From positions 39,782 to 103,781 of the forward strand of contig NZ_JAAILI010000050.1 of the NCBI RefSeq assembly GCF_012650175.1: a stretch of 64,000 nucleotides of DNA. The letters are read 5' to 3'. The position numbers and the translations under genes were made by a program. The notes beneath the pieces were generated by a model. That model did not search any database. It saw only the letters and a list, made by a program, of their open reading frames with translations, and was not told the DNA's origin. The stretch is from Sphingomonas sp. S2M10 (GTDB lineage: Bacteria > Pseudomonadota > Alphaproteobacteria > Sphingomonadales > Sphingomonadaceae). This document shows positions 54,663 to 63,855 of this stretch, one piece after another. How positions within the stretch are numbered: the first letter of the stretch is position 1; every line of letters starts with the position of its first letter.

Positions 54663-55553
54663 ATGGTCGATCTCTATCTCGCCGCCGCCGTCTCGGACGA
54701 TCTCCGCGCCGAACTCGCCGCCCGCTTTACGCTGCACGAGGGCGCGCCGCCCGCGACGACCCGCGCGATCGTCGGCGGCGGGCAGATGCGGCTCGACGCG
54801 GCGATGCTGGATCGGCTGCCCGCGCTGGAAATCGTCGCGGTCAACGGCGTCGGCCATGACGGGCTGGACCTCGCCGCGCTGCGCGCCCGCGGCGTCCGCG
54901 TGTCGACCACGCCCGACGTGCTGACCGAGGATGTCGCCGATCTCGCCGTCGGGCTGATGCTGGCGGTGCAGCGCCGGATCGCCGCCAACGATGCACTGGT
55001 GCGCGGTGGCGGATGGAAGGCGCCGCTCGGCCGGCGCGCGAGCGGGCGCCGCATCGGCATCTTCGGGCTGGGCCGTATCGGCACCGCGATCGCCGCGCGC
55101 GCAGCACCCTTTGCCGGCGAACTGTTCTACACCGCCCGCAGTGCCAAGCCGGTGGCGTGGCGCCACCTGCCCGATATCGCCGCGCTGGCCGAGGCGAGCG
55201 ACGTGCTGATCCTCGCGGCGCCGGGCGGGGCCGCGACCGAGAAGATCGTCGATGCCGGGGTGCTCGCCAGGCTCGGGCCGGAGGGCGTGCTGGTCAATGT
55301 CGCGCGCGGCAGCCTGGTCGACGAGGCCGCGCTGATCGCGGCGCTGGAGACGGGCACGATCGCAGGCGCCGGCCTGGACGTGTTCGCCGAGGAGCCGCAG
55401 GTGCCCGAGGCGCTCCGGTCGATGGCGCAGGTGGTGCTCGCCCCCCATCAGGGCAGCGCCACGATCGAGACGCGCGCGGCGATGGCGGCGCTGGTGCTGG
55501 CCAATCTCGATGCGCATTTCGCCGGGGAGTCGCTGCCGACGCCGTTGCTGTAA
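54663..55553 (+). CDS. D-isomer 2-hydroxyacid dehydrogenase
   Basis: 296 aa from ATG 54663 (AGGA six bases upstream). N-terminal substrate domain (LEIVAVNGVGHDGLDLAALR, GVRVSTTPDVLTEDVADLAV). Rossmann loop GIFGLGRIGTAIAAR near 140, then GVLVNVARGSLVDEAALIAA (catalytic Arg), GLDVFAEEPQVPEAL (catalytic Glu) and VVLAPHQGSATIETR (catalytic His, usual for glyoxylate/hydroxypyruvate reductase-like enzymes). Reduces 2-oxoacids with NAD(P)H. Sits in opposite orientation between ruvA and the ruvB unit. Confidence 0.93.
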   Translation: MVDLYLAAAVSDDLRAELAARFTLHEGAPPATTRAIVGGGQMRLDAAMLDRLPALEIVAVNGVGHDGLDLAALRARGVRVSTTPDVLTEDVADLAVGLMLAVQRRIAANDALVRGGGWKAPLGRRASGRRIGIFGLGRIGTAIAARAAPFAGELFYTARSAKPVAWRHLPDIAALAEASDVLILAAPGGAATEKIVDAGVLARLGPEGVLVNVARGSLVDEAALIAALETGTIAGAGLDVFAEEPQVPEALRSMAQVVLAPHQGSATIETRAAMAALVLANLDAHFAGESLPTPLL

Positions 55554-55594
55554 AAAGAACCGCCCCGACACGGGAGGGTGTTGCGGCAAAGCCT

Positions 55595-56191
55595 TCACTT
55601 CGCTGCCTTGCGCAGCGCGAGCCGGACCAGCGCATCGAGCGTCGCCGCGGGCCCCAGCTCGTCGCTGGCGGCATTCACCGCCGCGCTCGCCTCGGCGGGC
55701 CGGAAGCCCAGGTTGAGCATCGCCGACACCGCATCCGCCGCCGCGCCACCGCTGGGTGCCGCCGCCGCCCCCGCGCCGCCCAGCGCGAGGCCGCCGGCCT
55801 TGTCCTTCAGCTCGTTGACGATGCGCTGGGCGAGCTTCGGGCCGACGCCGTTCGCCCGCGCGATCGTTGCCGCATCGGCGCGGGCGACCGCGGTGCGCAG
55901 TTCCTCGGGCGCCAGGATTGAGAGGATCGCCAGCGCGACCTTGGCGCCGACGCCCTGCACGCTGGTCAACAGCTTGAACCAGTCGCGCTCGTCGGCGGTG
56001 GCGAAGCCCATCAGCCGGATCGAATCCTCGCTGACCAGCATCTCGGTATGGATCGTGACCTGCTCGCCTACCGCCCCCAGCTTGCCCAGCGTCTTGGCCG
56101 AGGCGCCGACCAGATAGCCGACCCCGTTCACGTCGATCACCGCATGATCGGCGCCGCTGGCGGCGAGCGCGCCGCGAAGATGCGCGATCAT
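55595..56191 (-). CDS. ruvA: Holliday junction-binding protein RuvA
   Basis: 198 aa. Begins [11 protein letters not shown], then [20 protein letters not shown]; the HhH region contains [20 protein letters not shown] and [20 protein letters not shown]; the C-terminal domain III is linked by an Ala/Gly-rich stretch. Tetramers hold the four-way junction and recruit RuvB rings. It is separated from ruvB. Confidence 0.96.
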   Translation of the reverse strand: MIAHLRGALAASGADHAVIDVNGVGYLVGASAKTLGKLGAVGEQVTIHTEMLVSEDSIRLMGFATADERDWFKLLTSVQGVGAKVALAILSILAPEELRTAVARADAATIARANGVGPKLAQRIVNELKDKAGGLALGGAGAAAAPSGGAAADAVSAMLNLGFRPAEASAAVNAASDELGPAATLDALVRLALRKAAK

Positions 56192-56356
56192 CGGCGAGGC
56201 TCCCAGAGAAGGGGGAGCGGCGGCAGGAACGAGACGAAGCGCAGCATGGCGGGTACATAAGCGGAACAGCAGGTCGGAGGAAGCAATTTTCGGCGCAACC
56301 GTCTGGCAATGCCGCCACCGATCCCCAACTCACCGCGAACAACGGGGGACTTCACG

Positions 56357-56800
56357 ATGATCCAGGGGGCGCTGCTGCTGTTCTGGTTCGCCCTGCTGGT
56401 GGCGGACGGTACCCCCATCGGCCGGACGCTGCGACGGGTGTTGGTCGAGGCCCCTGCGCGCTGGTGCAATCGCTGGTCGCGCGGCGAGGTGGTGCTCGTC
56501 CTCGGCTTTGTGGCCGCCGCCGCCGCGATCGTCTGGGTCATGGAGACCGAAGGCGCGGTGGTCTTCGGGATGATGGCCCCCGAAGCGATCGCCTGGGCGA
56601 GCATGTTCGAGATCGGCACGCTGGTCGACATCGCGATCACGACGGTGACGGTGTTCACGGCCCTGCGGGTGAAGGGGCTGCGCCATTGGGTGGCGGCGCG
56701 CTTCAGCCGCCGCCTGCCCCGCGCGCGGCGGACGCGCCGGACCGCGCGGCCCACTGCGAACGACGATGCCGAAGGACCCGCCTTCGCGCTCGCGGCCTAG
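56357..56800 (+). CDS. Hypothetical membrane protein
   Basis: 147 aa from ATG 56357 (GGGGGAC upstream; ATG 56309 in frame is less likely). Three or four hydrophobic segments: GALLLFWFALLVADGTP, VVLVLGFVAAAAAIVWVMET, FGMMAPEAIAWASMFEIGTL. The C-terminal tail is Arg-rich. No family recognised. Convergent with the next small gene, 3 bp between the stops. Confidence 0.65.
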   Translation: MIQGALLLFWFALLVADGTPIGRTLRRVLVEAPARWCNRWSRGEVVLVLGFVAAAAAIVWVMETEGAVVFGMMAPEAIAWASMFEIGTLVDIAITTVTVFTALRVKGLRHWVAARFSRRLPRARRTRRTARPTANDDAEGPAFALAA

Positions 56801-56803
56801 CCC

Positions 56804-57046
56804 TCAGGATCGCCAGCGCCACTCGCCGTCGGTCTTCGTCCAGCTGATCCAGACCAGTGCCAGCGTCAGCGGCGCCAGCAGCGCCAGGAACAGCGGGTGC
56901 CTCGGCATCGCCAGGCGCAGGATCAGCCCCGTGAGCAGGACGAACAGCGTCACGACGAGCCAGCCCTGCCACGTCACCGGCGTTGCGCCATAGCCCGGCC
57001 GCTTGGGCTTGAACCAGAAGCCCGGCCGAATGCGATCGTCGGTCAT
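56804..57046 (-). CDS. Small membrane protein
   Basis: 80 aa from ATG 57046. A charged N-terminus (MTDDRIRPGFWFKPKRPGYG) is followed by two hydrophobic helices (WLVVTLFVLLTGLILRLAMP, FLALLAPLTLALVWISWTKT). Unknown function. The start overlaps the stop of the RHH gene as ATGA, placing it in the SPFH operon. Confidence 0.7.
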   Translation of the reverse strand: MTDDRIRPGFWFKPKRPGYGATPVTWQGWLVVTLFVLLTGLILRLAMPRHPLFLALLAPLTLALVWISWTKTDGEWRWRS

Positions 57047-57261
57047 TCCTCGTCTCCTTCCACCTGCTTGGGCGGACGGCCGCGCTTGGGCCGCACCGGG
57101 TCCGCCAGCTTCACCCCCCGCCGCGCCAGCGCCTCGCGCAGCAGGCATTCCACCTGCGCGTTGACGCTGCGCAGGTCGGTCGCCGCGCTCCGCTCGATCG
57201 CGGCGTAGAGCGCCGGATCGAGGCGGAGCGGGAACGCTTTCTTGTGGGGAGGCACGCTCAC
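57043..57261 (-). CDS. Arc-like ribbon-helix-helix protein
   Basis: 72 aa. Pattern KAFPLRLDPALYAAIERSAA, DLRSVNAQVECLLREALAR is an Arc/RHH fold (beta-strand then two helices). The tail KRGRPPKQ resembles an AT-hook. It may bind DNA and act as an operon regulator. Lies 9 bp after the SPFH gene. Confidence 0.85.
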   Translation of the reverse strand: MSVPPHKKAFPLRLDPALYAAIERSAATDLRSVNAQVECLLREALARRGVKLADPVRPKRGRPPKQVEGDEE

Positions 57262-57270
57262 AACACGACC

Positions 57271-58176
57271 TTACTGATAGAGCGAACCAGCATTCACCAC
57301 CGGCTGGGTGTCACGCTCGCCGCACAGGACCACCATCAGGTCGGAGACCATCGCTGCGCGCCGCTCGTCGTCGAGCTCGACGACATTCTTGGCCGAAAGC
57401 TGGTCCAGGGCCATTTCGACCATGCCGACCGCGCCTTCCACCAGCGCCTTGCGCGCCGCGACCACCGCCTGCGCCTGCTGGCGCCGCAGCATCGCGCCGG
57501 CGATCTCCTGCGCATAGGCGAGGTGGGTGAAGCCGCATTCGTCGACGGTGATCCCCGCCACCGCCAACCGCGCGATCAGCTCGGCACGCAGCTCGCCGCC
57601 GACCTGGTCGTGGTTGCCGCGCAGGGTGACCTCCTGATGCTCGAAATCGTCATAGGGGTAGCGCGAGCCGATGGTGCGCACCGCCGCCTCGATCTGGACG
57701 TTCACGAAGGCCTTGTAGTCGTCGACGTCGAACAGCGCCTGGGCGGTGTCGGTCACCCGCCACACGACCTGCGCGGCCATCTCGATCGGGTTGCCGCGCA
57801 GATCGTTCACCTTGATCTTGTCCGAGATCATGTTGTTGGCGCGGACGGAGACCTTGGTCTTGATCAGCCAGGGCCAGGACCAGCGCAGGCCGGTGGTGCG
57901 ATCGGTGCCGCGATAATCGCCGAACAGCAGGATCGCCGCCGCCTGGTTGGGCTGGAGCAGGTAGAAGCCGCACAGCACGAACAGGAAGACGAGCGACGCG
58001 AGCAGGAGCCAGACGACCACCATCCAGTCCGGCAGCCGATCGATCTGCGTGAAGGCCAGTCCGCCCAAGACTGGCGCCGCCACCGCCACCAACAACATGC
58101 CGTAGCCGCTCGCCGTGTGCGCCACCGCCTCGGTGCTCTGGCGCAAAGCCGGTGCGGTGCTCCGTACGTCCGTCAT
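57271..58176 (-). CDS. SPFH domain-containing membrane protein
   Basis: 301 aa from ATG 58176 (AGGAGGGAAAG directly upstream). Two N-terminal membrane segments ([40 protein letters not shown]), then [20 protein letters not shown] and an SPFH/band-7 domain ([40 protein letters not shown]), with the helical end [20 protein letters not shown]. Such proteins build membrane scaffolds or protease-associated complexes. First gene of an SPFH-RHH-small membrane protein operon. Confidence 0.92.
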   Translation of the reverse strand: MTDVRSTAPALRQSTEAVAHTASGYGMLLVAVAAPVLGGLAFTQIDRLPDWMVVVWLLLASLVFLFVLCGFYLLQPNQAAAILLFGDYRGTDRTTGLRWSWPWLIKTKVSVRANNMISDKIKVNDLRGNPIEMAAQVVWRVTDTAQALFDVDDYKAFVNVQIEAAVRTIGSRYPYDDFEHQEVTLRGNHDQVGGELRAELIARLAVAGITVDECGFTHLAYAQEIAGAMLRRQQAQAVVAARKALVEGAVGMVEMALDQLSAKNVVELDDERRAAMVSDLMVVLCGERDTQPVVNAGSLYQ

Positions 58177-58192
58177 CTTTCCCTCCTGGATT

Positions 58193-58202
58193 ATGATATC
58201 AT
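58193..58202. promoter_or_regulatory. ATGATATCAT palindrome upstream of SPFH gene
   Basis: A perfect 10-bp palindrome, in an AT-rich patch (58188-58217), 16 bp upstream of the SPFH start and overlapping its likely promoter. This form (TGATATCA core) resembles operators of small repressors; the coupled RHH protein or an outside regulator could bind here. Confidence 0.45.
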
Positions 58203-58251
58203 ATTTATATCGAATCAGAAGACCGGACAAGCGGATTCGGCACGCGCGAAA

Positions 58252-58283
58252 AAGGCCGCCGGAGGCTTCGCCCCGGCGGCCTT
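58252..58283 (-). terminator. Terminator of the tol-pal operon
   Basis: AAGGCCGCCGG (58252-58262) pairs with CCGGCGGCCTT (58273-58283). On the minus strand the stem is followed by TTTTTCG. It lies 23 bases after the pal stop. Confidence 0.85.
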
Positions 58284-58306
58284 GCTTTTCAGCGCTGAAG
58301 CAGTCC

Positions 58307-58822
58307 TCAGTTCAGGACGAGCGTCACCGCGCGGCGGTTCTGCGCCCAGCTGGCCTCGTCCGAGCCGGTCGCGATCGGGCGTTCCTTGCCGTAGCTGATC
58401 GTGGTGATGCGATCCGCGGAAACGCCCTGCGCGGCGAGATAGTTCTTCGCGGCATTGGCGCGGCGATCGCCCAGCGCGAGGTTGTATTCGCGCGTGCCGC
58501 GCTCGTCGCAATGCCCTTCCAGCGTGATGCGGACATTCGGGTGCGCGACCAGCCACTTCGCCTGGCTGTCGAGGATCGTGCGCGATTCCTGATCGACGTC
58601 ATACTGGTCGAGGCCGAAATGGATCGTGTCGCTCGTCACTTCGCGGCGGAACTGCTCGGAGAGCGGGGTGGTCTGCGTCGTCTCGCCATTGCCATAGGGC
58701 TGAGCCGGTGCGACCGGGGTTTCGGTCGGCGCGGGCGGCAATTCCTTGGGCGGCTTCTTCGAGCAGGCCGCGGTGGCGATGAGTGCCACGCCGAGCATCA
58801 GGCTGGGGACGAGCTTGGTCAT
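58307..58822 (-). CDS. pal: Peptidoglycan-associated lipoprotein Pal
   Basis: 171 aa. Lipoprotein signal with lipobox ending at Cys20 (LIATAAC). OmpA-like domain ~65-170: FGLDQYDVDQESRTILDSQA, ITLEGHCDERGTREYNLALG DRRA, with the peptidoglycan-binding Asp/Arg. Anchors the outer membrane to peptidoglycan and binds TolB. Last gene of the Tol-Pal operon. Confidence 0.97.
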   Translation of the reverse strand: MTKLVPSLMLGVALIATAACSKKPPKELPPAPTETPVAPAQPYGNGETTQTTPLSEQFRREVTSDTIHFGLDQYDVDQESRTILDSQAKWLVAHPNVRITLEGHCDERGTREYNLALGDRRANAAKNYLAAQGVSADRITTISYGKERPIATGSDEASWAQNRRAVTLVLN

Positions 58823-58887
58823 GAAATCCTCCTTTTACGGGTGTCGCGCATGCCGCGCATTCGTTACGCTGGAGTTTCTACTCGGTG

Positions 58888-60279
58888 TCAGGGACGCACG
58901 GCGCCCCAATTTGGATCCGATCCATCGAGCGGAGTCGGCACTTTTCGGGTCGCGCGGCCGGTGAGATCCACCGTCCACAGGTCCGGGCGGCCCGATCCCT
59001 GCGCCGATCGGAAGAAGATGATCACCCGGCCGTTGGGCGCCCAGCTCGGGCCTTCGTCGCCCCAGCTGTTGGTGAGCAGCTGCTCGCCGCCGCCCGAGGG
59101 GTTCATCACACCGATGCGGAACGCGCCGCCGCCCATGCGGGTGAAGGCGATCTGGTCGCCGCGCGGGCTCCACGCCGGCGCCGCATAGCGTCCGCCGCCG
59201 AAGCTGATGCGGTGCTGGTTGGAGCCGTCCGCATTCATCACATAGAGCTGCTGCGTGCCGCCGCGATCGCTTTCGAACACGATCTTGGAGCCATCGGGCG
59301 AATAGGTGCCGCCGGTATCGATTCCCGGCGAGTTGGTCAGCCGCTGCGGCGTACCGCCGCTTGCCGGTACGCGGTACAGGTCGGTATTGCTGCCCACCGC
59401 CATCGAGAACAGCACCCAGCGCGCATCGGGCGACCAGTGCGGCGCGAAGTTGAGCGCCACGTTGGAGACAAGCGTCCGATCCTGGCGCGACGCGAGATCA
59501 TAGACATGGATCGAGGGGCGATCGCGTTCGAAGCTCATGTACAGGATCGCGTTGAGCCTGGGGCTCAGGCGCGGGGTCAGCACGATCGACTGGCCGTTGG
59601 TGAGGAAGCGGTGGTTGGCACCGTCCTGGTCCATGATCGCCAGCTGCTTGCGACGGCGGTTCTTGGGGCCGCTCTCGGCGATATAGACGACCTGCGTGTC
59701 GAAATAGGGGCCCTCGCCGGTGAGCCGCGAATAGATCGCGTCGGCGCATTTATGGCCCGCGCGGCGCCAGTCGCCCGGCGACACCACGAAGCCCTGGCGG
59801 ATCAGCTCGACCTTTGACGATACGTCGTAGAGATAGCAGCCGACCGTCAGCGTGCCGTTCGAATTGGCGCGGACATAGCCCTGCACCAGCGACTGCGCGC
59901 CGGTGCCGCCCCAATAGTCATAGGCGGGCGCGGTCACTTCCGGGAAGGCGACGGTGCGCAGCTGCGCCGGCGGAACAGGGGTGAACAGCCCGGAGCCGCG
60001 CAGATCGTTGGTGATCACATCGGCCAGCTTCTGCCCCAGCACGTCGGTGGAGCCCGCAGGCGTGTCGACCACGGCAGACGTCGGCATCGCGGGAATCGCG
60101 ATCGGCATCGGCGCGGAGATGCCGCCGACGATGTCGATCACCGGCTGGGCGCCCGCCTGCTGGCCGGCCTGGGCCTGAGCCTCGGCCTGGGGGCTGTTGG
60201 CGATCGGCGGCGGCGTGGTCTGCGCATGGGCCGCGCTCGTTAGGCACACGGTCGCAAGGGCCGCAAATTTGAACTTCAT
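58888..60279 (-). CDS. tolB: Tol-Pal system periplasmic protein TolB
   Basis: 463 aa from ATG 60279; signal peptide [20 protein letters not shown] Gln/Ala-rich stretch follows, then the N-terminal domain ([20 protein letters not shown]) and six-bladed propeller repeats ([58 protein letters not shown]). Shuttles between Pal and TolA during outer-membrane constriction. The extra Q/A segment after the signal is somewhat longer than in E. coli. Confidence 0.96.
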   Translation of the reverse strand: MKFKFAALATVCLTSAAHAQTTPPPIANSPQAEAQAQAGQQAGAQPVIDIVGGISAPMPIAIPAMPTSAVVDTPAGSTDVLGQKLADVITNDLRGSGLFTPVPPAQLRTVAFPEVTAPAYDYWGGTGAQSLVQGYVRANSNGTLTVGCYLYDVSSKVELIRQGFVVSPGDWRRAGHKCADAIYSRLTGEGPYFDTQVVYIAESGPKNRRRKQLAIMDQDGANHRFLTNGQSIVLTPRLSPRLNAILYMSFERDRPSIHVYDLASRQDRTLVSNVALNFAPHWSPDARWVLFSMAVGSNTDLYRVPASGGTPQRLTNSPGIDTGGTYSPDGSKIVFESDRGGTQQLYVMNADGSNQHRISFGGGRYAAPAWSPRGDQIAFTRMGGGAFRIGVMNPSGGGEQLLTNSWGDEGPSWAPNGRVIIFFRSAQGSGRPDLWTVDLTGRATRKVPTPLDGSDPNWGAVRP

Positions 60280-60289
60280 CGCTTCATCC

Positions 60290-61195
60290 TCATCCAGGCA
60301 GCTTGTAGCTGAACGCCAGGCTCTTCCAGCCGCTCGGCACGGCGTAGAGATTGGCGGGCAGCCCACGGATCGGCGTGCAGCCCTTGAAGGTGGCGATCGC
60401 CAGATCCTTCACCCGCTCCACATACCGACCATTGGTCGCATCGTTCCCCTGTACGCCGGTAATATCCGGATCGCCCGCCAGCGAGCCGTCGGGCTTGAAG
60501 TTCACCCGCAGCAGCACGCGGATGCGCTCGGCGCCGGGTCCGGGGGTGACCTGGCGGTTGGCGCAGGGCTGGATCTGCCGCGCGATTACCCCGCGGAAGC
60601 TCGCCACGTCCTCGGCCGAGGCCTTGCTGCCGGGGTTCTGGAGCGACGTGCTGGCGGTCTTGTTGTTCGAGCGACCCAGATCGAGCCCGGCCAGATTGCC
60701 GGTGGGCTTGACCGGGCGGCGCGCGCTGCCGGTCGCGGCGCTCTGCGCGGGCGCGGTGCTCGGCTTTTGCGGCTGCGGCTTGGCGGCGGGAGAGGGCTTG
60801 CTCGGCTTGGCCGGCGCGGGCTTCTCGGCCGGCTTGGGCTTGGGCTGCGGCGGGGCCGGCTTGGGCTGCGGCTGCGGTTCCGGCGCGGGTTTGGGCGGGG
60901 CCGGCTGCGGCTTGGGGAGCGGCTGCGGCTCGGGCGCGGGCGCAGGCGCTGCCTCGGGCTCCACCGGCGCCTCGACCGGCGACTTCTTCGCGGCCAGCTC
61001 TTCCTGGCTCGGCACCGGCGCGCTGCTTTCCAGCCCCACCTTGTCGGCGAGCGAGATGTCGATCGGAATCGCCTTGGCGGGCTCCTGCGGCGGCGTCTTC
61101 GCGAAGCTGAGCGCCAGCGCGGCGAACACCGCGGCATGCGCCACGATGGAAACGCCGAGCCCTAATCGCTCGCTACGGTCCATGGTCTCGCTCAC
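60290..61195 (-). CDS. tolA: TolA-like energy-transducing protein
   Basis: 301 aa. One N-terminal membrane helix ([20 protein letters not shown]), a long Pro/Ala/Lys-rich periplasmic stalk (~60-180) and a C-terminal TonB/TolA-like domain ([36 protein letters not shown]). Links the TolQR motor to TolB-Pal. The Pro-rich stalk differs from the Lys/Ala helical TolA of enterics but is common in sphingomonads. Confidence 0.92.
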   Translation of the reverse strand: MSETMDRSERLGLGVSIVAHAAVFAALALSFAKTPPQEPAKAIPIDISLADKVGLESSAPVPSQEELAAKKSPVEAPVEPEAAPAPAPEPQPLPKPQPAPPKPAPEPQPQPKPAPPQPKPKPAEKPAPAKPSKPSPAAKPQPQKPSTAPAQSAATGSARRPVKPTGNLAGLDLGRSNNKTASTSLQNPGSKASAEDVASFRGVIARQIQPCANRQVTPGPGAERIRVLLRVNFKPDGSLAGDPDITGVQGNDATNGRYVERVKDLAIATFKGCTPIRGLPANLYAVPSGWKSLAFSYKLPG

Positions 61196-61196
61196 C

Positions 61197-61637
<441 letters not shown>

Positions 61638-61641
61638 CGGC

Positions 61642-62328
61642 TCAGCCCTCCATCTCCAGGCGGCGGCTGAGCGTCGCGTGGAAGCCGTCGGCGAAGCGGT
61701 TCAGCCGCGCCTCGACGCGGTTCACGGCGTGGCTGTAGCGGTTGTACGCGATCACCGCCGGGATGGCGGCGAACAGGCCGATCGCGGTGGCGAACAGCGC
61801 CTCGGCGATGCCCGGCGCGACGACGGCGAGCGACGAGCTCTGCGCCGCGGCGATGCCGGTGAAGCTGCGCATGATGCCCCAGACGGTGCCGAACAGGCCG
61901 ACGAAGGGTGCGACCGAGCCCACCGTGGCGAGGAAGTTCAGGCGGTCCGAAAGCCGGTCGATCTCCATCGCGACCGTCGCGCCCATCGCGGTGGCGAGGC
62001 GCTCGCGGGTGCCTTCGCGGTCGATCGTCTTGCCAGCGGTCGAGCGGCGCCATTCGCTCACCCCTGCGGCGAACACGCGCGCGATCGGCTGGTCGCGGCC
62101 GGCGGCGCGGCGGTGGAATTCGTCGAAGTCATCGGCCTCGCGATATTCGGTCTCGAAGCGCTGCATTTCCTTGCGCAGCCCGCTGACCTTCAGCGCGAAG
62201 CCGACGATGATCGTCCAGGTCCACAGGCTGGCGAGCAGCAGGCCGATCATGACCAGCTTCACGACGATGTCGGCCTGGAGGAACAGATGGATCGGCGACA
62301 GGACGGCACCGGTTGTGACGGACGGCAT
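61642..62328 (-). CDS. tolQ: TolQ proton-channel subunit
   Basis: 228 aa with three membrane helices: IVVKLVMIGLLLASLWTWTI, LNFLATVGSVAPFVGLFGTV WG, and VAPGIAEALFATAIGLFAAI. The MotA/TolQ/ExbB motif is complete. Forms the pentameric stator with TolR. Four bases separate its stop from tolR. Confidence 0.96.
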   Translation of the reverse strand: MPSVTTGAVLSPIHLFLQADIVVKLVMIGLLLASLWTWTIIVGFALKVSGLRKEMQRFETEYREADDFDEFHRRAAGRDQPIARVFAAGVSEWRRSTAGKTIDREGTRERLATAMGATVAMEIDRLSDRLNFLATVGSVAPFVGLFGTVWGIMRSFTGIAAAQSSSLAVVAPGIAEALFATAIGLFAAIPAVIAYNRYSHAVNRVEARLNRFADGFHATLSRRLEMEG

Positions 62329-62334
62329 GGGCGC

Positions 62335-62790
62335 TTAACTTTCCTTCCACACGAGCGGTTCGAACGCCGCCAGCCACTCGGCCGGCTGCCGACGCGGGCG
62401 ACCGCCGGGGGCGACGAACGCCACCTCCACGGTTGCCTCGGCGACTATGGTTTCGTCCCGCATGACTCGTTGCTGAATAATGACGACGGCGGCGCGCAAT
62501 CGGGTCAGTCTGCTGACAACCACCAGCGTGTCGCCGAGTTTCGCGGGCGCACGGTAGCGGATGTCGAGCCCGGCGACCGCATAGGCCCCGCCGCCCGCCT
62601 CGAACACGCCGCGCTGGTCGATGCCTGCGACGTCGAGCATGTCCGACCGAGCACGTTCCAGGTAGCGCAGGTAATTGGCATGGTAGACGACGCCGGTAAG
62701 ATCGGTGTCCTCGAAATAGACGCGCAGCGCGAAGCGGTGCTCGCGGCCGTCGAACCGGCCGGCAGGGGCTTGGTCGCTGCTGGTCATCAT
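62335..62790 (-). CDS. ybgC: YbgC-type acyl-CoA thioesterase
   Basis: 151 aa. Hotdog fold: RVYFEDTDLTGVVYHANYLR (catalytic Asp) YLERARSDML, then YAVAGLDIRYRAPAKLGDTL. Hydrolyses acyl-CoA/ACP thioesters; first gene of the ybgC-tolQRAB-pal operon, 6 bp before tolQ. Confidence 0.95.
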   Translation of the reverse strand: MMTSSDQAPAGRFDGREHRFALRVYFEDTDLTGVVYHANYLRYLERARSDMLDVAGIDQRGVFEAGGGAYAVAGLDIRYRAPAKLGDTLVVVSRLTRLRAAVVIIQQRVMRDETIVAEATVEVAFVAPGGRPRRQPAEWLAAFEPLVWKES

Positions 62791-62882
62791 CCGGCCTCCT
62801 AGCGGAGGGGATGCCCTAGCGGAACCCCAAAGGGGGAAGCTTTCGGGGGTGGACGGGTGTTGGTGGTCGCTGGCGCTTCAAG

Positions 62883-62986
62883 CCCCTCCCCTTCAGGGGA
62901 GGGGTTGGGGTGGGGCAGTGTCTCACCGAGACCAACCAGCGTTCTGGAATCCCTCCACCCCCAAACCCCTCCTCCAAGGAGGAGGA
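62883..62986. repeat. Palindromic repeat upstream of ybgC
   Basis: Two hairpins: CCCCTCCCC/GGGGAGGGG (62883-62891 and 62896-62904) with loop TTCA, and CCTCCTCC/GGAGGAGG (62969-62976 and 62979-62986). Bases 62883-62915 are identical, in reverse complement, to 49932-49964 inside hisG. The 209-bp gap between the exonuclease and ybgC holds no gene. Confidence 0.8.
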
Positions 62987-62999
62987 GGTTAAGATTAGG

Positions 63000-63764
63000 T
63001 CAAAACAGCAGCCGCTGCGTCGAACTCCCGCGCCCCACCGGCGCACCGCCTCGCCGGCGCGCGAGTTCCGTCTCCGCCGTGAACCGCACATCCTCGTCGC
63101 GATCGGTGAGGAAGCCTTCCAGCGAATCCTCGGAGATCTCGCTCCATTCCTTGCCACGATCGGGGCCGTAGCGGACCCGCGGCAAGAGCCCCGGCTGGCT
63201 CGACCACTCGATCAGCTGCGCCACGCTCGCCTCGTTGAGCATGTCGCGCAGATGGTGCGCGGTGACATAGGCGTCGGGAAAGGCGCGGTGCGCCGGCAGG
63301 CCGCGCTCGTGCTCCATCCCCTCGGGACGACGCCAGTAGCGCAGCATCTGGTTGGAGAAGCCGGGGCTGTCCGGCCACAGCCGCAGCGCGCATTTCCAGG
63401 TGCAGATCCAGTCCGCGCCGCGGGTGAGCGCGGGCGTGCAGAATTGCTCCTCGAAGGTAGCGCGGTGCGCGGCGAGCGCGATTCGGCGCGGCCAGGGGTC
63501 GAGGATCGGCCGCGCGACATCGTGCCAATAGGGCGCGTCGGCGACGTCCTCGTCGCGGATATGGTGGATCGCCATGGTCAGCGGCGGGATGCCGCGACCG
63601 GGATTGACGAGGCGGTTGCCCCCCTCGCCCTGCAGTTCCCAGCGGCCGTCGGGCCCGAGCGCCACGTCCTGCCAGCCGATCTCGCACACGGCGTGAACGG
63701 GCGGCTTGTCGCCGGTGGTCTCTAGGTCGATGACGCGAATGATCGAGGGGGGTGGCGATGCCAT
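63000..63764 (-). CDS. 3'-5' exonuclease (DEDD/DnaQ-like)
   Basis: 254 aa. ExoI motif IIRVIDLETTGDKPP at 8-22, motif II region LAAHRATFEEQF near 97, motif III AHRAFPDAYVTAHHLRDML near 168 (DEDDh type, His and Asp spaced as expected). The C-terminal ~70 residues include RYGPDRGKEWSEISEDSLEG, which matches the small extension found in ExoX-like proteins. Removes 3' nucleotides; cellular target unknown. Confidence 0.9.
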   Translation of the reverse strand: MASPPPSIIRVIDLETTGDKPPVHAVCEIGWQDVALGPDGRWELQGEGGNRLVNPGRGIPPLTMAIHHIRDEDVADAPYWHDVARPILDPWPRRIALAAHRATFEEQFCTPALTRGADWICTWKCALRLWPDSPGFSNQMLRYWRRPEGMEHERGLPAHRAFPDAYVTAHHLRDMLNEASVAQLIEWSSQPGLLPRVRYGPDRGKEWSEISEDSLEGFLTDRDEDVRFTAETELARRRGGAPVGRGSSTQRLLF

Positions 63765-63855
63765 GGCCGCGATGTGGGGGTTTTTAGGGGGAAATGCCAG
63801 CCGAAAGCGTGGGGAGAAGGAGCACGGCCGTGCCCGCGGCTATCGCTCCTCCCCT

